Part shown: piece by piece, positions 25,694 through 35,966 of the stretch
How positions within the stretch are numbered: position 1 is the first letter of the stretch
Layout: each line of letters begins with the position of its first letter
DNA from: Tenacibaculum haliotis
Lineage (GTDB): Bacteria > Bacteroidota > Bacteroidia > Flavobacteriales > Flavobacteriaceae
DNA length: 64,000 nt
NCBI RefSeq assembly: GCF_025215075.1
Contig: NZ_JAOBTH010000025.1
Coordinates: 78,790 to 142,789 of the forward strand
Direction of reading: 5' to 3'
Notes under the pieces: generated by a model
What the model was told of the DNA's origin: nothing
Seen by the model: only the letters and a program-made list of their open reading frames with translations
Database searches by the model: none
Position numbers and translations under genes: made by a program

Positions 25694-27856
25694 TTATTTT
25701 TCTAACTTACCCTCTAACATCAAAAAGAAGCTATATTCTTCGGCAGTTTCTTTTAAGGAATCAAATCTACCAGAAGCTCCTCCATGACCAGCTTCCATAT
25801 TTGTATGCAAAAACAACTTATTATCATTGGTTTTTACTTCTCTTAATTTCGCTATCCATTTGGCTGGTTCCCAATATTGTACTTGACTATCATGCAGTCC
25901 TGTTGTAATTAACATATTCGGATATGCCTTTGCTGTTACTTGATCGTACGGAGAGTATGATTTAATATAATCGTAATATTCTTTATCGTTCGGATTTCCC
26001 CATTCATCATATTCACCTGTCGTTAACGGAATTGTATCATCTAACATCGTTGAAATTACATCAACAAAAGGTACCGCAGCAATAATTCCGTTATATAATT
26101 CAGGATTCATATTTACAATCGCTCCCATTAATAAACCACCTGCAGATCCGCCCATGGCGTATAAATGTTTTGGTGATGTGTAATTGTTGTCTATTAAATA
26201 TTTTGAGCAATCAATAAAATCGTTGAAGGTGTTTTTCTTATTCAACATTTTTCCATCTTCATACCAATCACGTCCTAAATACTCGCTTCCTCTAATATGC
26301 GCTAAAGCGTACACAAAACCCCTATCTAACAAGCTTAAACGTGTTGTTGAAAATCCGTCTGAAATCGTATATCCATATGATCCGTATGCGTATTGTAAAA
26401 TTGGAGTATCTTTTGTTAACTTTGTGTCTTTATGGTGTACAATTGATAACGCCACTTTTTTTCCATCTCGAGCAGTAACCCAAATACGCTCACTTACGTA
26501 ATTATTTTTATCAAATTTACCTCCTAAAACTTCTTGTTCTTTTTTGATTTCTTTTGATTGATCTTTCATATTGAAATCAATCACCGAACTTGGAGTTGTC
26601 ATAGAATTGTATGAATAACGAATTACATCGGTATCAAATTCCGGATTTCCATGTACACCTGCTGAATACGTTTCTTCATCAAAAGGTAAATAATAATCTT
26701 CGGTATTGTCCCAACGTTTAATGCGGATTTTATTCAACCCATTATTTCTTTCTTCTAAAACTAAATAATCTTTAAATATTGAAAAATCTTCGAATAAGGT
26801 ATCTTTTCTATGCGGAATTACATCTACCCAGTTTTCTTTCTCCGTTTTACCTTCCGGAGTTTTCATCAACTTAAAGTTGGTTGCACCGTCTTTATTTGTT
26901 TTAATATAAAAATGATCTTCGTAATGTGCAATGTCATACTCTAAATCGCGTTCACGAGTTTGAATCATTCTAAAATCACCGTCAGGATTATCAGCTTCTA
27001 GCACTTGGTATTCGTTAGAAACCGTACTATATGACCCGATTACAATATATTTTTTAGATTTTGTTTTAGTAACGAAAGTTCCGAAAGTTTCATCTTTTTC
27101 TTCAAAAATTAATTCATCTTCAGCAGTATCTGTTCCAAAAACGTGCTTATAAATTTGTGAACTACGTAATGTGTCTGGATCTTTTTTAGTATAATACAAC
27201 GTTTTATTATCGTTTGCCCAAACAGCACCTCCTGTAGTGTTTTCTATTTTATCAGGATAAATTTCTCCTGTTTCTAAGTTTTTAATTTTTATAAAATACT
27301 GACGACGACTTACCGTATCTGTCGCAAAAGTTGTTAATTTATTATTAGGCGAAATACTTAAACCACCTAATTGAAAATAATCATGCCCTTTTGCTTCATC
27401 ATTTACATTAAACATAATTTCTTCCTCAGCCTCTAAATTGCTCTTTTTACGGCTGTGAATAGGATATTGTTGCCCTTTTTCATAACGAGAAATATAAAAA
27501 TACCCATTGCTTTTATAAGGTACAGATTCGTCATCTTCTTTAATACGACCTTTCATTTCTTCAAATAACTGCTCTTGAAACCCTTTCGTTTCTTTCGTTT
27601 TATCTTCATAAAAAGAATTTTCAGCTGTTAGATAATCGTATACTTTTTGAGTTTGTTCGTCTTTAACTTCTGCGTTCTTTTGAGCATCAGTTAAACGCAT
27701 CCAAAAATAATCATCAGTACGTATGTCTCCATGTTTTTCTAAAGTTGTTGGTTGCTTTTCAGCAACTGGAGCTATTATATCTTTCTTCATTTCTTGTTTT
27801 TTGCAGGGAGCAAAAATAAGGCTAAAAGATATAGCAGGGAACATTATTTTTTTCAT
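25694..27856 (-). CDS. Prolyl oligopeptidase-family serine peptidase (oligopeptidase B-like, S9)
   Basis: This enzyme cleaves short peptides after basic or Pro residues, depending on the subfamily; it has 720 residues. An N-terminal beta-propeller (about 70-430) precedes the alpha/beta-hydrolase domain with the nucleophile in [11 protein letters not shown], an Asp in the [13 protein letters not shown] region and the His of [12 protein letters not shown]. The N-terminus is a short hydrophobic leader with a Cys ([11 protein letters not shown]), so it is probably exported, although Pro before the Cys is odd for a lipobox. Overall layout is closest to oligopeptidase B. Confidence 0.92.
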   Translation of the reverse strand: MKKIMFPAISFSLIFAPCKKQEMKKDIIAPVAEKQPTTLEKHGDIRTDDYFWMRLTDAQKNAEVKDEQTQKVYDYLTAENSFYEDKTKETKGFQEQLFEEMKGRIKEDDESVPYKSNGYFYISRYEKGQQYPIHSRKKSNLEAEEEIMFNVNDEAKGHDYFQLGGLSISPNNKLTTFATDTVSRRQYFIKIKNLETGEIYPDKIENTTGGAVWANDNKTLYYTKKDPDTLRSSQIYKHVFGTDTAEDELIFEEKDETFGTFVTKTKSKKYIVIGSYSTVSNEYQVLEADNPDGDFRMIQTRERDLEYDIAHYEDHFYIKTNKDGATNFKLMKTPEGKTEKENWVDVIPHRKDTLFEDFSIFKDYLVLEERNNGLNKIRIKRWDNTEDYYLPFDEETYSAGVHGNPEFDTDVIRYSYNSMTTPSSVIDFNMKDQSKEIKKEQEVLGGKFDKNNYVSERIWVTARDGKKVALSIVHHKDTKLTKDTPILQYAYGSYGYTISDGFSTTRLSLLDRGFVYALAHIRGSEYLGRDWYEDGKMLNKKNTFNDFIDCSKYLIDNNYTSPKHLYAMGGSAGGLLMGAIVNMNPELYNGIIAAVPFVDVISTMLDDTIPLTTGEYDEWGNPNDKEYYDYIKSYSPYDQVTAKAYPNMLITTGLHDSQVQYWEPAKWIAKLREVKTNDNKLFLHTNMEAGHGGASGRFDSLKETAEEYSFFLMLEGKLEK

Positions 27857-27867
27857 TTTATTTTAGA

Positions 27868-27899
27868 TTGATTAAATCCCTTCTAAAATGGTATTTTTG
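27868..27899 (+). promoter_or_regulatory. Promoter of the EbfC-family gene
   Basis: A TTG at 27868-27870 and a perfect TATTTTTG at 27892-27899 are 21 nt apart. The -7 box lies downstream of the first in-frame ATG (27888), which supports the later start at 27921. Confidence 0.6.
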
Positions 27900-27920
27900 T
27901 TTGAAAATAAATTAAAAAAG

Positions 27921-28241
27921 ATGTTTGGAGATATTTCTGGAATGATGGGTAAATTGAAAGATGCTCAACAAAAAGTTGAAGCAACTAAAAAACGTTTAAA
28001 TACCGTTTTAATTGATGAAGTTACCACTAATGAAACTTTAAAAATTACAGTGACTGCTAATAGTCAAATTAAAGCAATTTCTATTGATGAATCTTTATTA
28101 GAAGATAAAGAAGAATTAGAAGATTATTTAATACTAACCATAAACAAAGCTTTAAAAAGAGCGCGTGATATTAACGAACACGAATTAGCAATTGCTGCAA
28201 AAGATGGAATGCCAAATATTCCTTGGAATGAATATGTTTAA
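27921..28241 (+). CDS. YbaB/EbfC-family nucleoid-associated protein
   Basis: This small DNA-binding protein of the YbaB/EbfC family has 106 residues from ATG 27921. The longer frame from 27888 starts before its own promoter and is less likely. The sequence begins [20 protein letters not shown], a typical amphipathic helix, then [19 protein letters not shown] and the C-terminal helix [19 protein letters not shown]. Members form dimers that bind DNA. It heads a short run of small genes and is divergent from the S9 peptidase. Confidence 0.85.
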   Translation: MFGDISGMMGKLKDAQQKVEATKKRLNTVLIDEVTTNETLKITVTANSQIKAISIDESLLEDKEELEDYLILTINKALKRARDINEHELAIAAKDGMPNIPWNEYV

Positions 28242-28252
28242 ATAAATGAAAA

Positions 28253-28546
28253 ATGTTTTTACAATTAGATGATTACATGCTACCGTGTTTAAACAAAAAA
28301 CTCTTTGGAGTTGATTGCTTAGGTTGTGGTATACAACGTGCTATAAGCTTATTAATTCACGGAGAATTTGTTGCTGCCTTTAAAATGTACCCTGCTATAT
28401 ATACTTTATTAATCTTAGCTTTTTTTATTGTGATAAATTTCTTTTACAAAGTTAAAAATGCTCAAAAAATTATAAGTATTTTAGCTATTATTAATGTACT
28501 TATTATTGTAATAAGTTACTTTATAAAAATGAATCAATTAATTTAA
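28253..28546 (+). CDS. DUF2752-family small membrane protein
   Basis: This 97-residue protein belongs to the DUF2752 family. It has the family motif DCLGCGIQRAISLL near residue 21-34 and two hydrophobic helices (TLLILAFFIVINFFY and SILAIINVLIIVISYFI). Its role is unknown. It lies 11 nt after the EbfC gene and 18 nt before the CCC-motif gene, which implies one operon; in this phylum these two membrane proteins are commonly neighbours (recollection). Confidence 0.85.
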   Translation: MFLQLDDYMLPCLNKKLFGVDCLGCGIQRAISLLIHGEFVAAFKMYPAIYTLLILAFFIVINFFYKVKNAQKIISILAIINVLIIVISYFIKMNQLI

Positions 28547-28564
28547 ACTTTATTAAAAAAAACT

Positions 28565-28891
28565 ATGGAAAAACAAAAATTACCAAATTCAACAGGTGTT
28601 TTAGTATTAGGAATTCTTTCAATATTAACATGCTGCTGTTATGGTTTCATCGGATTAGTTTTAGGAATCGTTGCTTTAGTTTTAGCTAAAAAAGCTACTA
28701 CTTTACATAATAACAACCCTGAAGATTATAACGGAATTAAAAATGTTAAAACAGGTAAAATTTTAGCGATTGTTGGTATTATTTTAAGCGCTATATATCT
28801 TATTTTAATAATAGGTATGATTGCTTTCTTTGGTTTAGAAACAATACAGAATCCGGAATTATTTAGAGAGTCATTAGAAAACTTACAATAA
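28565..28891 (+). CDS. CCC-motif membrane protein (DUF4190-like)
   Basis: This 108-residue membrane protein has two helices. The first carries the namesake motif in LGILSILTCCCYGFIGLVLG, the second is ILAIVGIILSAIYLILIIG. Function is unknown. It ends the short operon and is followed by a bidirectional terminator. Confidence 0.85.
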   Translation: MEKQKLPNSTGVLVLGILSILTCCCYGFIGLVLGIVALVLAKKATTLHNNNPEDYNGIKNVKTGKILAIVGIILSAIYLILIIGMIAFFGLETIQNPELFRESLENLQ

Positions 28892-28909
28892 TAGATTACT
28901 CTATTACAT

Positions 28910-28938
28910 AAAAAGCGACCAATTTGGTCGCTTTTTTT
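28910..28938 (+). terminator. Bidirectional terminator
   Basis: The stem AAAAAGCGACC pairs with GGTCGCTTTTT around a 5-nt loop, with T on both outgoing sides. It separates the CCC-motif gene from the convergent DUF58 gene. Confidence 0.9.
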
Positions 28939-30272
28939 TATATCATTCCTTTTGCCTTAAACTCTAAATACTTGTTGATTACGTTTACCGATAATTGTTG
29001 CGGTTTCGTTAAAATAGCATGAATGCTATTCCGTTCTAATTCCTTTACAATTAATCTTTTTTCGTACGTATATTTCTCGGCTATTGTTTTATGATAGATA
29101 CTTTGTAAGTCTTCCGAATTTCCTTTTACCAAACTATCTAGTTCTGTGTTTTCAAAGAAAACAGTTACTAATAAGTGTTTTTTAGCAATTGCTTTTAAAT
29201 ACGGAAGCTGTCTTTTTAAGGCTGATATATGCTCGAAATTTGTATATAAAATCAATAAACTTCGTTGGTTAATTTTTCTTTTAATCCTTGCATATAATAA
29301 AGCAAAATTAGCATCTGTAAAGTCGGTTGTAATATTGTACAACTCTTCATTAATTACCGATAAATTTGTTTTTTTATTACTCGCTGCTATAATTTTTTCT
29401 ACATTTTTAGAAAACGTTAGCATTCCTGCTTTATCATTTTTTAACAAAGCTATATTAGAAAAAGCCAACGCTGAGTTTATAGCATAATCTAATAAACTTA
29501 ATCCTTCAAAAGGCATTTTCATAACACGCCCTAAATCGATGATAGAATAAATAGGTTGCGATTTTTCATCCTGATATTGGTTTACCATCAAGGCGCCTCT
29601 TTTAGCGGTTGCTTTCCAATTTACGTTACGTACATCATCACCCGGAATATAATTTTTAATTTGTTCAAATTCCATTGTTTGCCCGATACGTCGGATTTTC
29701 TTCATTCCGAATTCCGTTAAGTTATTGTGCATCGCCAAAAACTCGTATTTCTTCATCTGAATATAAGACGGATACACTTTTACTTCCTTATCATCTGAAA
29801 AAGTATATCTTCTTGAGAACATTTGTAAAGCTGAAGAAACAAAAACATGTACATTTCCGAATATATAAGCGCCTCTTTCTACTGGGCGAACACTATACGT
29901 AAACGTTGATTTTTCTGCGGATTGTAACGTTGTTTTATAATCGAAATCTCTCTTTTGAAACTGCTTTGGCAATTCATCTACCAAGCCAATAAAAACCTGA
30001 AACGGATAATTATTTTCTAAAGTAATTGCAATTTCATTTTCATCAGAATTTGATAATTTATCTGAAACTACACGTTTTGATGAAAATCCGTTTTTAAATC
30101 GATATAAAATAGCTAAATCGATACACATCGTTATTAAAAACAGCCATACCAATACCCATGTTACATTGTAAATAACCGGAAACCAAAACGACAGTAAAAA
30201 CAATGCCGAAAGCACGCTTATATAACTAAAAAAGCGACTGTGAATGTATATGGATTTAAAGAATTTAATCAC
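28938..30272 (-). CDS. DUF58-domain protein
   Basis: This 444-residue protein has two N-terminal membrane helices and a cytoplasmic DUF58 domain with the signature PGDDVRNVNWKATAKRGALM. DUF58 proteins are regular partners of MoxR AAA ATPases and may contain a vWA-like fold. The start codon is GTG, whose G overlaps the TAG stop of the MoxR gene, so the two are translationally coupled. It is the last gene of the six-gene cluster. Confidence 0.9.
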   Translation of the reverse strand: MIKFFKSIYIHSRFFSYISVLSALFLLSFWFPVIYNVTWVLVWLFLITMCIDLAILYRFKNGFSSKRVVSDKLSNSDENEIAITLENNYPFQVFIGLVDELPKQFQKRDFDYKTTLQSAEKSTFTYSVRPVERGAYIFGNVHVFVSSALQMFSRRYTFSDDKEVKVYPSYIQMKKYEFLAMHNNLTEFGMKKIRRIGQTMEFEQIKNYIPGDDVRNVNWKATAKRGALMVNQYQDEKSQPIYSIIDLGRVMKMPFEGLSLLDYAINSALAFSNIALLKNDKAGMLTFSKNVEKIIAASNKKTNLSVINEELYNITTDFTDANFALLYARIKRKINQRSLLILYTNFEHISALKRQLPYLKAIAKKHLLVTVFFENTELDSLVKGNSEDLQSIYHKTIAEKYTYEKRLIVKELERNSIHAILTKPQQLSVNVINKYLEFKAKGMI

Positions 30273-31276
30273 TATCTCGGAACTTCTACAGATTGAACAA
30301 TCATCTCAATAACCTTATCTGTTGTCATCCCTTCCATTTCACGTTCGGGAGTTAACATAATTCGATGACGCAATACCGGATAAATACTCTTTTTCACATC
30401 TTCAGGAATCACAAAATCACGTCCGTTAATTGCTGCAAAAGCTTTCGAAGCCATTAAAACAGCAATACTTGCTCTTGGCGAACCTCCTAAATACAAGTGT
30501 GCATTATTACGTGTATTTGAAATTAGTTGCGCAATGTATTTTATAATTTTTTCTTCTACCAATACCTCAAAAACCTTGCTTCTGTATTCTAATAAATCAG
30601 TTTCCGTTAAAACAGCCTCAATTTTAGATTGTGGCAATGCTCCTTTTCTGTCATTATGAGCAGTGATTATTTTAATCTCCTCTTCTAAATTCGGATATCC
30701 AACATTTATTTTGAATAAAAAACGATCTAACTGTGCTTCTGGCAATGCGTATGTTCCCTCCTGCTCTATTGGGTTTTGAGTTGCTAAAACCATAAATGGC
30801 GGATTCATAACATAACGTTCACCATCCATTGTAATTTGCTTTTCCTCCATCACCTCAAACAACGCTGCTTGTGTTTTTGCAGGCGCTCTGTTTATTTCAT
30901 CAATCAATACAATATTAGAGAAAATTGGGCCTTTTTTAAATTCGAAATTAGATGTTTTCATGTTTAAAATAGACGTTCCTAATACATCCGAAGGCATTAA
31001 ATCCGGGGTAAACTGAATTCTACTAAAATCGGTAGCTATGGTTTTTGCTAATAACTTTGCAGTAACTGTTTTTGCAACTCCTGGCACACCTTCAATCAAT
31101 ACATGTCCGTCTGCTAATAACGAAACCAATAACAATTCAATAAAATCTTCTTGACCAACAATTACTTTCGCTAACTGTTCTTTTATCTTAACAACTGCTT
31201 CTTTTAATTTTGATAAATCTATTCTGCTTGAAAATAGTTCTTTTTCTTCTGGTGTTGGGTTATTATCTGTATTCAT
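30272..31276 (-). CDS. MoxR-family AAA+ ATPase, cluster copy
   Basis: This cytoplasmic AAA+ ATPase of 334 residues is thought to act as a chaperone-like remodelling factor for the neighbouring membrane and vWA-type proteins. Walker A is GVPGVAKT, Walker B and its extension are VLIDEINRAPAKTQAALFE, sensor 1 is in MVLATQNPIEQEGTYALPEAQLDRFLF (read in two parts) and GGSPRASIAVL is the sensor 2 region. It lies between the DUF4350 gene (11-nt gap) and the DUF58 gene (1-nt overlap). Confidence 0.95.
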   Translation of the reverse strand: MNTDNNPTPEEKELFSSRIDLSKLKEAVVKIKEQLAKVIVGQEDFIELLLVSLLADGHVLIEGVPGVAKTVTAKLLAKTIATDFSRIQFTPDLMPSDVLGTSILNMKTSNFEFKKGPIFSNIVLIDEINRAPAKTQAALFEVMEEKQITMDGERYVMNPPFMVLATQNPIEQEGTYALPEAQLDRFLFKINVGYPNLEEEIKIITAHNDRKGALPQSKIEAVLTETDLLEYRSKVFEVLVEEKIIKYIAQLISNTRNNAHLYLGGSPRASIAVLMASKAFAAINGRDFVIPEDVKKSIYPVLRHRIMLTPEREMEGMTTDKVIEMIVQSVEVPR

Positions 31277-31287
31277 AATTTTATTTT

Positions 31288-32538
31288 TTATGCTTTAAAC
31301 TCTTCAATTGCTTTATTTAATGCAATCAACTCTTCTTGAGAAATTTTATCTTTAGCATTTATGCTATCAATTTTTATAAATAATTTCTCTACCTTCTCTA
31401 ATGAATTACCACTTCTGCTTGCTAATTTTTCATAAAAAGAAGCATCAATTTTTAAGGTTGATAATCGGTGTGTAATTCTTATATATTCTAAAAAGTAATT
31501 TATTTTATGCGTAGCTATATTTTTATGATCTGATTTTTCATAATACATATTCGCAATAGTGCGTGTAAATGCTAAAGTCTGATTTTTTAAAGGCGTAATT
31601 ACAGGAATTAATCGCTGATTTCTTTTTCCTTTAAAAATCACAAAAAACAAAACGCCTATTAATGCTATATAATAGGCCCATTTTAAATGTTTAGAGCTTA
31701 AAATGTAGTGCATTGGTGAAGAAATTCCGCTTTTTCCTGTTTTGTAATACGCATCCCAAAGAATTGTAGCTTTATTACTAGTTCCTGAGTTTTGTCCGCT
31801 TGAACTATTCTTTTTATTAACATTCAAATACGATAATACACTTGCTACATAGGTGTAATTAGTATCTAAAAGCATGTTGTAGTTGGTAAATGCCTGCGGA
31901 AATGTATGCAAGTAAAAAGTACCTTTTCCGAATTTGGTTTTAATAAAATTTGGTTTACGACTTACAACGGAATCTTTTTCATTTCTGATTAACAATTCGC
32001 CTAAAACAGTTGTTTTTAAGGTATCTATTTTAGAAAAATAGGCTTTCGAGAAATCTCTATCAAAATGATATTCGTTGGTGTTTAAATTTTTATTTACGAG
32101 TTTTTGATATGCTTTTTCTTCAAAAGCTGTAGTACTTAATTGTTTTGTTTTAACATTAAGTGTATCAATATGAATACCGTTGGTCGCTATAAAAACATCA
32201 TTTCCTGTTTCTACAAATTTTAGTAATTCGTTAAACTCCTCTTTACCAAAATTCAGCTTTCCATCAACAAAAAAATAAGTTCCTTTATTGGTGGAATCTT
32301 TTAAAAATAAATAGGGAGATTGATATACATCTCTTACTTTTTTATCAGCAAATAACGCTGGCATTTGTTTATGCAACACATAGGTTCCGTACGGAATTTT
32401 ATGCTTCGCATCATAACTCGGAAACCAATTAATTTCTTTTGGTTTTATAGACTCGATATATACAATACCAAGCAGTATAAATACCAATAAACCAATATAT
32501 ACTTTTAGTTTTTTATCCAACTTATTAAATTTTAGCAA
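31288..32538 (-). CDS. DUF4350-domain membrane protein
   Basis: This 416-residue protein has an N-terminal membrane helix (VYIGLLVFILLGIVYIESI), a large extracytoplasmic DUF4350 domain and a second helix near residue 290 (WAYYIALIGVLFFVIF), with a cytoplasmic tail. The start codon appears to be TTG at 32538: an in-frame TGA lies directly before it and there is no ATG until well inside. It overlaps the DUF4129 gene by 14 nt. It belongs to the MoxR cluster; its biochemical role is unknown. Confidence 0.85.
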   Translation of the reverse strand: MLKFNKLDKKLKVYIGLLVFILLGIVYIESIKPKEINWFPSYDAKHKIPYGTYVLHKQMPALFADKKVRDVYQSPYLFLKDSTNKGTYFFVDGKLNFGKEEFNELLKFVETGNDVFIATNGIHIDTLNVKTKQLSTTAFEEKAYQKLVNKNLNTNEYHFDRDFSKAYFSKIDTLKTTVLGELLIRNEKDSVVSRKPNFIKTKFGKGTFYLHTFPQAFTNYNMLLDTNYTYVASVLSYLNVNKKNSSSGQNSGTSNKATILWDAYYKTGKSGISSPMHYILSSKHLKWAYYIALIGVLFFVIFKGKRNQRLIPVITPLKNQTLAFTRTIANMYYEKSDHKNIATHKINYFLEYIRITHRLSTLKIDASFYEKLASRSGNSLEKVEKLFIKIDSINAKDKISQEELIALNKAIEEFKA

Positions 32539-33259
32539 TCACTTTTTTAAAGTTCATTTCTGCTTTTAAAAACTTTTCTTTATCAATTAAAAATTCTCCA
32601 TACCAAACATAATCGTATAAATGAGTTAGTGTTTCAAACTCTTTATACAAACTTTTATTTGTGGCTAATTCTTTTATATAATCTTCATTTGTTTTTTCTT
32701 GCTGCCAAGAAATCAGCTCTTTTTCTGATAATTTTTTCAGTAACAATAAATAGTAATAACGAGTTGCTAATTTAAAATTCCCATTGGTTATTGCCGTTTT
32801 AATTAACGCAGGTAAATCCTTTTCTTTTATTAGCGCTTCTTCATCAGATAAGTTTACAATAGATTGTGCTTTTTTACCATCAATAATATTACGTGCATTT
32901 ACTTTTAAGAAAAACTTAATAATTAAAAACAATACTAAACCTGCAATTACATAAGGTAAAACGTTTAAAATCCATTTTAAAAACCCCATGGCTGGCGAAA
33001 TATCATCAAAAAGGTAAGACAATACTTTTTTGATTGTTCGTTTAAACCAATTCCATGCTTTTTCTAAAATAGTAGGTTCACGTTTTTCTACTACATATAT
33101 AAAAGCATCTTGCTTTTTATAAGCCTCAATTTTTTTGTTGTCGAATTTTTTCAATTCGATAAATTCAGTGTCAAACTGAACTGTTTTCTCTTCAGATGTT
33201 TGTGCAAACATCTGAAGAGAAAACAGTAAGAATAGTATGTAAAAAAGAATCTGTTTCAA
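32525..33259 (-). CDS. DUF4129-domain membrane protein
   Basis: This 244-residue protein has a signal peptide (MKQILFYILFLLFSLQMFAQ), an extracytoplasmic stretch, a membrane helix at about 102-120 (WILNVLPYVIAGLVLFLII) and a cytoplasmic DUF4129 domain with ATRYYYLLLLKKLSEK and YDYVWYGEF. Proteins of this kind accompany MoxR, DUF58 and DUF4350. It follows the GDPD-like membrane gene by 4 nt. Confidence 0.87.
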   Translation of the reverse strand: MKQILFYILFLLFSLQMFAQTSEEKTVQFDTEFIELKKFDNKKIEAYKKQDAFIYVVEKREPTILEKAWNWFKRTIKKVLSYLFDDISPAMGFLKWILNVLPYVIAGLVLFLIIKFFLKVNARNIIDGKKAQSIVNLSDEEALIKEKDLPALIKTAITNGNFKLATRYYYLLLLKKLSEKELISWQQEKTNEDYIKELATNKSLYKEFETLTHLYDYVWYGEFLIDKEKFLKAEMNFKKVIAKI

Positions 33260-33263
33260 AATA

Positions 33264-34115
33264 TTATTGACCTAAACTATCAATTGTTTCAATGGTTCCT
33301 GTTAAATTTTTCTGTTCGTTAATATCAAAATATAAAAACACGTTGGTTACTAAAGTGATAGCATAAAACATTAATTGCCCTACGATAGAAACTAAATTTA
33401 GCAGCAAATAAATAGGATCACTAAATAAGCCAAATATAGCTGTTGGATCTTGGCTATTAAGCCCAATTCCCATTTGTATAAATTGATATATCACGGCTGG
33501 AATTTGAAAAATATAACCTAGCACTCCAACTAAAAGACTAACAACAATAATAACTCCGAAAGTTTCCCAAAAATGTCCGCTTACAAAACTAAAACATTTA
33601 CCGATTGTATCAGTTGCTGATTCATTTTGAAATACTAAAATCGACGCTCCTAAAGATAAAACCGTCCAAGTATAAAACATCGGAAAAACACATAACATTA
33701 CACTTATAAAAAGTATAATTCCTGACAAGAAACCAAACCCCATAAAAGACCAAAAACGTTCTTTGGTGTTACGTGAAATTTCTTCTTGATTTACAATTCC
33801 GTTATTATCAATATATGATTTTATATAGTGCATGCCTGCTAAATTGATAAACACAAATGCTACTAAATATGCAACCATCATTATTAAAATAGCTGCAAAC
33901 ATTCCTATAGCACCGCTTGTATCTTGCGACATTAATGACGAGATAGACATCATATAATATATCATTGCTGCTACTGCTATTAAAATAGGAATTGCTGCTG
34001 TTTTTAATATCGTTAAAAAGAATTGTTTCCCTTCTAATCGTATAAACTTAAAAGCATCGGTGATAATGGCTCCTAAATCTCGTTCTTTTTTAAATTGTAT
34101 GTATTCTTTATTCAT
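33264..34115 (-). CDS. Polytopic membrane protein of the MoxR cluster
   Basis: This 283-residue protein has about six long hydrophobic segments and no catalytic motif that I can see. It recalls the membrane domain found in glycerophosphoryl diester phosphodiesterase-like proteins, but without the enzyme part. It overlaps the SpoIIM-like gene by 8 nt and precedes the DUF4129 gene by 4 nt, so it is an integral part of the operon. Function is not known. Confidence 0.75.
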   Translation of the reverse strand: MNKEYIQFKKERDLGAIITDAFKFIRLEGKQFFLTILKTAAIPILIAVAAMIYYMMSISSLMSQDTSGAIGMFAAILIMMVAYLVAFVFINLAGMHYIKSYIDNNGIVNQEEISRNTKERFWSFMGFGFLSGIILFISVMLCVFPMFYTWTVLSLGASILVFQNESATDTIGKCFSFVSGHFWETFGVIIVVSLLVGVLGYIFQIPAVIYQFIQMGIGLNSQDPTAIFGLFSDPIYLLLNLVSIVGQLMFYAITLVTNVFLYFDINEQKNLTGTIETIDSLGQ

Positions 34116-35085
34116 AAGTTGGTTGATTGATAATTGATTTTTTATGTAGTTGAATTGGGTATATTACGTAGTAAAATATAATACTTGCTAAGGATGCTAA
34201 AATAATAGTGATTGCTAACCAATCTGGCATTTCGGTATGGCGCGTTACAAAACCTTCTAAAAATCCGGCGATGATAAAAAACGGAATCGTACTTACCATA
34301 ATTTTTAATCCATCTTTCATACTTCTTTTAAAAGATTCTAATCGAGAATAGGTTTCGGGAAACAACAATCCGTTTCCTAAAACCAAGCCTGCACAACCTG
34401 CAATTACAATTACTGATATTTCTATGGTACCGTGAATCCAAATCGTACGAGACGATTCCCATAACAATCCTTTATCGTAAAAGAAATACAAAAACGAACC
34501 TAACATAATACCGTTTTGCATCATTATATATAAAGTTCCTACAGAAAATAGCATTCCTAAAACAAAAGCAAACATGGCTACTTTTATATTATTAATGGTA
34601 ATACCAATAAACATATCTACTTCGTTGGCTTTTTTATAAACTGCCATCGGGTCGCCTTTTTCAATATTCTCTAACGTCATGTTTACATAACTGTCACCTA
34701 AAATAAGGCGAACAAAATCAACATCATTAGCAGAAGAAAAAGCACCAACCAAACTAAAAAAAGCAAACACACCAAAGGCTATGAACAACTGTTTTTGATG
34801 TTTGTAAAATGATAAAGGAAACTCCGTTTTAAAAAAACTGATGAACCTATTTTTACTTTCTTTTTTAGTTTTGTAAATTTTTTGATGCGCTACAGATCCT
34901 ATCGAATTTAAATACACCACTGTATTACCGTTCGGATAAAAGGTTTTAGCATAACTTAAATCGTCAGTCAGCTCAACATATAAGTCAGATAATTTATCTG
35001 GAGAAAGGCTTGTTTTCTTGTACAAAGCATCTTCAAACAATTGCCACTTCTCCTTATTTTTTTTTACAAAGGCAGCTTCTCTCAT
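34108..35085 (-). CDS. Stage II sporulation protein M (SpoIIM)-like membrane protein
   Basis: This 325-residue membrane protein has a cytoplasmic N-terminus (about 1-100) and five or so helices. The SpoIIM-type signature is visible in NNIKVAMFAFVLGMLFSVGT, GIMLGSFLYFFYDKGL and WIHGTIEISVIVIAGCAGLV. In this non-sporulating phylum the protein is a usual companion of MoxR clusters and RDD proteins. It is the first gene of the minus-strand operon and is divergent from the RDD gene. Confidence 0.9.
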   Translation of the reverse strand: MREAAFVKKNKEKWQLFEDALYKKTSLSPDKLSDLYVELTDDLSYAKTFYPNGNTVVYLNSIGSVAHQKIYKTKKESKNRFISFFKTEFPLSFYKHQKQLFIAFGVFAFFSLVGAFSSANDVDFVRLILGDSYVNMTLENIEKGDPMAVYKKANEVDMFIGITINNIKVAMFAFVLGMLFSVGTLYIMMQNGIMLGSFLYFFYDKGLLWESSRTIWIHGTIEISVIVIAGCAGLVLGNGLLFPETYSRLESFKRSMKDGLKIMVSTIPFFIIAGFLEGFVTRHTEMPDWLAITIILASLASIIFYYVIYPIQLHKKSIINQPTYE

Positions 35086-35203
35086 TCAGAAAAAAAATTA
35101 TAGCAAATTTTAAGAGAAACGTCTCTAATCATAGAATATTTTTATCTTCGCTAAACTAAAAAAAGTTGAAAGAACAATCAATAAAAAATTGAAAAACTAA
35201 TTC

Positions 35204-35920
35204 ATGGATAATTTTCAAATAGAAACTGCTCAAAATATTTCAATAAATCAAAATGTAGCACATATTACTACCCGAATTGGTTCTTACTTAATAGACGCTT
35301 TATTTATTGCTGGTTATTACATTATCCTGTTTTTTATAATGGCAATGCTAAATATGGCTCCTAGTATGAAATATATGAGCATATATATGCTATTAGGCTT
35401 ACCTGCTTTTTTTTACAGTTTACTTTTTGAAGTTTTAATGAACGGACAAACACCTGGTAAATATTTTAATAGCACCAGAGTTGTAAAGATAGACGGATCT
35501 AAACCAACATTTGGTAGTTATCTAATACGTTGGTTATTACGTATTATAGATTTTACTTTAGCTGGTGGATCGGTTGCTGTTTTAACTATTCTTTTAAACG
35601 GAAAAGGACAACGTTTAGGTGATTTAGCTGCGTCAACTACTGTTATTTCTGAAAAGAAAAGAATTACCTTAAAAGATACTATCGCCAATGATATTGACGA
35701 TAATTACGTACCTCTTTACTCACAAGTTACTTTACTTAGCGATAGCGATATTCACACTATTAAAAAAGTGTACAACGACGCTAAAAAGAAAAGAAACCAT
35801 CAAGTAATTCTAAAATTACATATAAAGGTTAAGGAGTTAACGAATATTACTACTGATCAAAACCCGATGGATTTTATAGATACCGTTATTAAAGATTATC
35901 ATTATTTCGCGCAGCAGTAA
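35204..35920 (+). CDS. RDD-family membrane protein
   Basis: This 238-residue protein contains an RDD domain (about 25-155) with TRIGSYLIDALFIAGYYIIL, NGQTPGKYFNSTRVVKIDG and the GQRLGDLAASTTVI end motif, plus a charged cytoplasmic tail. It is divergent from the SpoIIM-like gene. In Bacteroidota these two are commonly adjacent, which suggests joint action with the MoxR cluster (inference). A near-consensus -7 box TATCTTCG lies upstream at about 35143-35150. Confidence 0.9.
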   Translation: MDNFQIETAQNISINQNVAHITTRIGSYLIDALFIAGYYIILFFIMAMLNMAPSMKYMSIYMLLGLPAFFYSLLFEVLMNGQTPGKYFNSTRVVKIDGSKPTFGSYLIRWLLRIIDFTLAGGSVAVLTILLNGKGQRLGDLAASTTVISEKKRITLKDTIANDIDDNYVPLYSQVTLLSDSDIHTIKKVYNDAKKKRNHQVILKLHIKVKELTNITTDQNPMDFIDTVIKDYHYFAQQ

Positions 35921-35966
35921 ATAGCCTTATATTATTAGATAAAAGTATTCAATCTTACTTCATTTA

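Noticed and set aside
27888..27920. EbfC start at 27888
   Set aside because: The predicted promoter -7 box at 27892-27899 lies inside this extension, and the family starts with the MFGDISGMM segment.
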